Shown in pieces: positions 5,825 to 8,325 of a stretch of DNA of 8,325 bases. The DNA comes from Microcaldota archaeon (GTDB lineage Archaea; Micrarchaeota; Micrarchaeia; Micrarchaeales; Micrarchaeaceae), in assembly GCA_021812105.1 (NCBI GenBank), contig JAKAOQ010000026.1:1-8325 (forward strand), written 5' to 3'. Position 1 is the stretch's first letter. The number at the start of each line of letters is the position of its first letter. The notes beneath the pieces are model-generated. The model was not told the DNA's origin, searched no databases, and saw nothing but the letters and a program-made list of their open reading frames with translations. Made by a program: the position numbers and the translations under genes.

Positions 5825-8325
5825 CTAACCAAGTTCAATAGTTATTTTTTTGTACTGCGGCAGACCCTGCTGATAGAGCTGCTGTATTTGCGAAGATGAA
5901 AGCGAAGAGTTGTATATCTGCAGATTACTCACACTTCCTGGAAAACCGTTATTACAACCGGAATTGGGATTTGCTCCGATAACTAACAAACTTTTAGGAG
6001 CTGTACTTAAAGTAGCACTATAAGGAGTCATGCCGGCAGAGTTGCCGTTTAAATAAAATTTAACGTACGTGCCATTGTATTCAGCCACTATGTTGCTCCA
6101 TTGTTTATAAGGAACCACGGTTGTACTGAACATATTTGTTTGAGTGGAGGTAGTAAATAGTTCCAGCATTATTCTATTCGGAGGATTCCATGTTGATCCA
6201 CCACTTACTCCGAATCTAAATAGAAATGAAGGAAGACCTCCAGTTAAATTATAGATGTTCGCCACGCTTACTTCACATTCACTATTTGGTAATTCATATA
6301 TCCATGCAGATAAGGTTATGGCGTTATTTTTAGAAAATGTACTATTATACGAAGTATCTTGAGAGATTATTCTGTTACTGCTCTGTCCGTTGAAACTTGC
6401 AACTGGGTAGTCAGTAGTAATGTTATAATTTGTGTTCGTGTACGCCACATTAACTGGTGTACCGTTGTTGTTATTCCCGCTGTAGTCGTTAGGGTTTCCG
6501 TCAAGCGGCCACCAGCCGACAAGCCCGGAATTGCTTATTGGTACGCTGTTTATACCTTCCTGGTATAGTTGCTGTATCTGCGATGATGAAAGTGAGGTGT
6601 TGTATACTTGGATATTTGACATTGAGCCATTAAAATATCTAGTCCCCCCTGATTGATCACCTATGACCAACTGGTTATCCTTACTCGAGGCTATATATTC
6701 CGAAGCGGATATGCTCGCAACCATCTTTCCATTTACATAGATTGATGCGCCCGTAGAAGTTGTAGTAAACGCTACGAAGCTCCAGGCGTTAAGGGGAATT
6801 TTTATGGGAGTGCAAAAATTTGAATTTGGATTCCATAGGTATAATGTGCCCCCTACGCCACCACAATAGCCGGATCCTGAGGGAACCAAAAAAAACTGGT
6901 AATACCCCCCATCACTACCTGAAACTCCGTCTGTCTCTACTATAGGTTTTAGATGCGCAGTGTTATAGTTTGCTGGATTTATCCATGCTGTTACGGTAAA
7001 TGGAAATTCAAAGCTATTCGCGGTAATGTAGCTGCTCGCACCGTTGAAATTTCCAGTCAAGAAACTTGTTTGGTTGTTTGCCGTAGACCATGCGTTGTTC
7101 ACGAACGCGCCGTTGTTGTTGTGCGTGCTCAGGTCGTATATGGTGTTGCCGGATCCGATGTTGAGCGGCCACCATCCGACAACGTTCCCCGCGATCGTGT
7201 AGTTTCCGTTGAACGCGGTTACCGTTATGTTGGCTAGCTGCGTCGACGAAGTATTCGCTGTCAGGATGGCCGTGGCGTTGCCGTTAGCGTTGGAGTACGT
7301 GGAGTACTCTCCTCTCTGCGACCCGAAACTACCTGCTGTCGAAGTGAAACCAACGATATCACCTACCGCATTTCCGCCGTTATGGTTGCTGACGTGCGCG
7401 TCTATCTGCGTCGTGCCGTAGAAGCTTACATTACGGGGTGCACCATGATCCCCATAGCCGCTGTAGTCGTTAGCGTTGCCGTTGAGCGGCCACCAGCCTG
7501 CAAGGCTTGCGTTGCTTATCGGCACTCCGCCTATACCTTCATTGTAGAGCTGCTGAATTTTTAGTGACGAAAGCGCAGTGTTGTAAACTTGGACATTTGC
7601 AATCGAACCATTGAAATATCTGGTACCCGAAGCAGGATAGTCCGAGCCGATTGTAACGATAGTGCCTGGTGCTATAGGCCCTGTGCCAGTTACCGCAACA
7701 ATGAATTTACCGTCTAGATAAAAGTAAGGTACGCCGCTACTATTCACTTCAAATACAACATCATGCCAGCCGGTTCCGATTGTCCTGCCAGAATCAATAA
7801 ACCTTACATTCTCATAGAGACCCCAGAGTTCATTTCCAGCATTATCCCAATTAGTACCACCAACACCTATCCCATAACCTCCGTAACCCGTAGTATTGCC
7901 CCCTATTTTGACAAAAGCCCCGTGGTCGAAAATGGACGGTACATAGACCCATACTACAATCGTGACATTTGTAGTTTTAGTTGTGGGCAATGTTGAATAT
8001 ACGTAGCTGTTCCGGCCGTTGAAACCCGCGGATTCGCCGTTGAACCTTACGCCAACGTTCAAGTTTCCCGCAAGGCTGAGAGTAGATGCGGGCTGCTCGT
8101 CCAAGTAAATCGTGCCCTCTGAGTTCGCCACGTACACGCTGCCCCTGTACGCAGGTATCAGGTAAACGCTTATTCCGCTTCCCTGCGCTATCACGGTTCC
8201 GTTTATAACCAGATTCCTTGCGCTGCTGTATGCTTGCGCGCTTACCACCTCCTTGCCCACCTTTGTGCTGGCGGTCACGACTCCGCTGCTCGACACCGAT
8301 ATGTTGTAAGAGAGGGCGCCGATCC
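5825..8325 (-). CDS. Multi-LamG surface protein with Ig-like domain, N-terminus beyond the window
   Basis: Likely an extracellular carbohydrate-binding or adhesive protein. The frame is open to the right edge, giving 832 visible residues; the GTG at 8296 is in frame but nine codons lie upstream of it without a stop, so it is probably internal. From the visible edge: a beta-rich region of unknown type (1-87), LamG 1 (about 88-260), an Ig-like domain resembling Big_1/invasin repeats (about 300-380; TSTAGSFGS then NGNATAILTA), LamG 2 (about 380-587) and LamG 3 (about 601-817). Each LamG carries the family strand of the form YLDGKF, YVNGKM or YLNGNS and ends in a QVYN...SSxxIQQLY segment. About 21 N-x-S/T sequons are visible. 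There is no C-terminal membrane anchor; the protein ends KKITIELG. Its stop lies 9 bases before the next gene. The true N-terminus, and whether it carries a pilin-like signal like the other three genes, cannot be seen. LamG assignment is firm; ligand unknown. Confidence 0.92.
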   Translation of the reverse strand, partial: IGALSYNISVSSSGVVTASTKVGKEVVSAQAYSSARNLVINGTVIAQGSGISVYLIPAYRGSVYVANSEGTIYLDEQPASTLSLAGNLNVGVRFNGESAGFNGRNSYVYSTLPTTKTTNVTIVVWVYVPSIFDHGAFVKIGGNTTGYGGYGIGVGGTNWDNAGNELWGLYENVRFIDSGRTIGTGWHDVVFEVNSSGVPYFYLDGKFIVAVTGTGPIAPGTIVTIGSDYPASGTRYFNGSIANVQVYNTALSSLKIQQLYNEGIGGVPISNASLAGWWPLNGNANDYSGYGDHGAPRNVSFYGTTQIDAHVSNHNGGNAVGDIVGFTSTAGSFGSQRGEYSTYSNANGNATAILTANTSSTQLANITVTAFNGNYTIAGNVVGWWPLNIGSGNTIYDLSTHNNNGAFVNNAWSTANNQTSFLTGNFNGASSYITANSFEFPFTVTAWINPANYNTAHLKPIVETDGVSGSDGGYYQFFLVPSGSGYCGGVGGTLYLWNPNSNFCTPIKIPLNAWSFVAFTTTSTGASIYVNGKMVASISASEYIASSKDNQLVIGDQSGGTRYFNGSMSNIQVYNTSLSSSQIQQLYQEGINSVPISNSGLVGWWPLDGNPNDYSGNNNNGTPVNVAYTNTNYNITTDYPVASFNGQSSNRIISQDTSYNSTFSKNNAITLSAWIYELPNSECEVSVANIYNLTGGLPSFLFRFGVSGGSTWNPPNRIMLELFTTSTQTNMFSTTVVPYKQWSNIVAEYNGTYVKFYLNGNSAGMTPYSATLSTAPKSLLVIGANPNSGCNNGFPGSVSNLQIYNSSLSSSQIQQLYQQGLPQYKKITIELG
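5861..5926 (-). repeat. Half copy of the junction repeat (LamG end only)
   Basis: The segment NLQIYNSSLSSSQIQQLYQQ and the residues just after it match the first half of the 47-residue unit at the end of LamG 3. The GWWPL half is missing; the protein continues with PQYKKITIELG and stops. Confidence 0.75.
6476..6616 (-). repeat. 47-codon LamG-end/GWWPL junction repeat, copy 2
   Basis: Follows LamG 2 of the rightmost gene and leads directly into LamG 3, so here both halves of the unit serve complete domains. It runs from NIQVYN to NDYSG. The 41-base core at 6477-6517 differs from copy 1 at four positions. Confidence 0.85.
7158..7177 (-). repeat. Half copy of the junction repeat (GWWPL start only)
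   Basis: Encodes VGWWPLN at the beginning of LamG 2, after the Ig-like domain. Nineteen of the 20 bases appear to match the equivalent part of copy 1. It is not preceded by a LamG end, so the GWWPL half can occur alone as a domain start. Confidence 0.65.
7457..7597 (-). repeat. 47-codon LamG-end/GWWPL junction repeat, copy 1
   Basis: A 141-bp coding unit running from NVQVYN to NDYSG after LamG 1 of the rightmost gene. It aligns without gaps to the copies at 6476-6616, 3200-3340 and 1314-1454. Positions conserved in all four include Q3, L9, I14, L17-Y18, E20-G21-I22, P26, L32, GWWPL (34-38), G40-N41 and NDYSG (43-47). At the DNA level, the 41 bases at 7458-7498 match copies 2 and 4 at 37 positions each by my count. 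The first half is the normal C-terminal strand and helix of a LamG_3-type domain; the second half resembles the first strand of the next one. Confidence 0.85.

Noticed and set aside
6953..7564. Several short plus-strand open frames opposite the LamG/Ig-like gene
   Set aside because: They overlap one another and the well-supported minus-strand gene, and show no domain and no convincing ribosome-binding site.
1314..7597. CRISPR array or insertion-sequence repeats as the explanation for the repeated segments
   Set aside because: The repeats are 141-bp coding units kilobases apart in one frame and orientation, without regular spacers, inverted ends or a transposase.

Overview
The window reads as a piece of one long minus-strand operon from a small-genome archaeon. 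Four genes follow one another from right to left with gaps of 9 and 18 bases and then a 4-base overlap. All four encode extracellular or membrane-anchored surface proteins. There is no intergenic stretch over 20 bases and no gene on the plus strand; the plus-strand reading frames are shadows of these genes. Three things point to an archaeon: GGTGAT ribosome-binding sites complementary to the archaeal 16S 3' end, heavy ATA/AGG/AGA codon use, and class III (prepilin-like) N-termini. The domain set (LamG, DUF2341, PQQ-type beta-propeller, KGFIFTLDALFAL-like N-terminus) resembles what I recall from DPANN archaea of the Micrarchaeota/ARMAN type. The lineage is an inference and cannot be proved from this window.

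Layout in transcription order. (1) 8325-5825: a protein entering from beyond the right edge, with three LamG (concanavalin A-like) domains and an Ig-like (Big_1-type) domain. (2) 5815-5273: a complete 180-residue minor-pilin-like protein. (3) 5254-3032: a complete 740-residue protein with a pilin-like anchor, a beta-propeller of about eight blades, one LamG domain and a conserved tail. (4) 3035 to beyond position 1: at least 1011 residues, with a pilin-like anchor, a long stalk-like region, LamG, DUF2341, a further concanavalin-like region and the start of another LamG that runs off the left edge. Genes 1 and 4 are both cut by the window.

The three visible N-termini share the pattern K-G-x-x-x-[ST]-[IL]-[D or V] followed by a hydrophobic helix. 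This suggests insertion through a type IV pilus-like assembly system, or simple N-terminal membrane anchoring, with sugar-binding or adhesive modules displayed outside. A reasonable model, by inference, is a set of minor pilins or surface adhesins for attachment to a host, to biofilm or to polysaccharide.

The most striking structural feature is a 47-residue unit (141 bp, no indels). It occurs four times across three of the genes, joining a LamG C-terminal strand and helix to a GWWPL..GN.NDYSG segment. Between these units lie modules whose base composition differs sharply from the anchor regions (about 27-32% GC against 57-62% in 60-base samples). Together this suggests that lectin modules are shuffled between genes through shared junction repeats.
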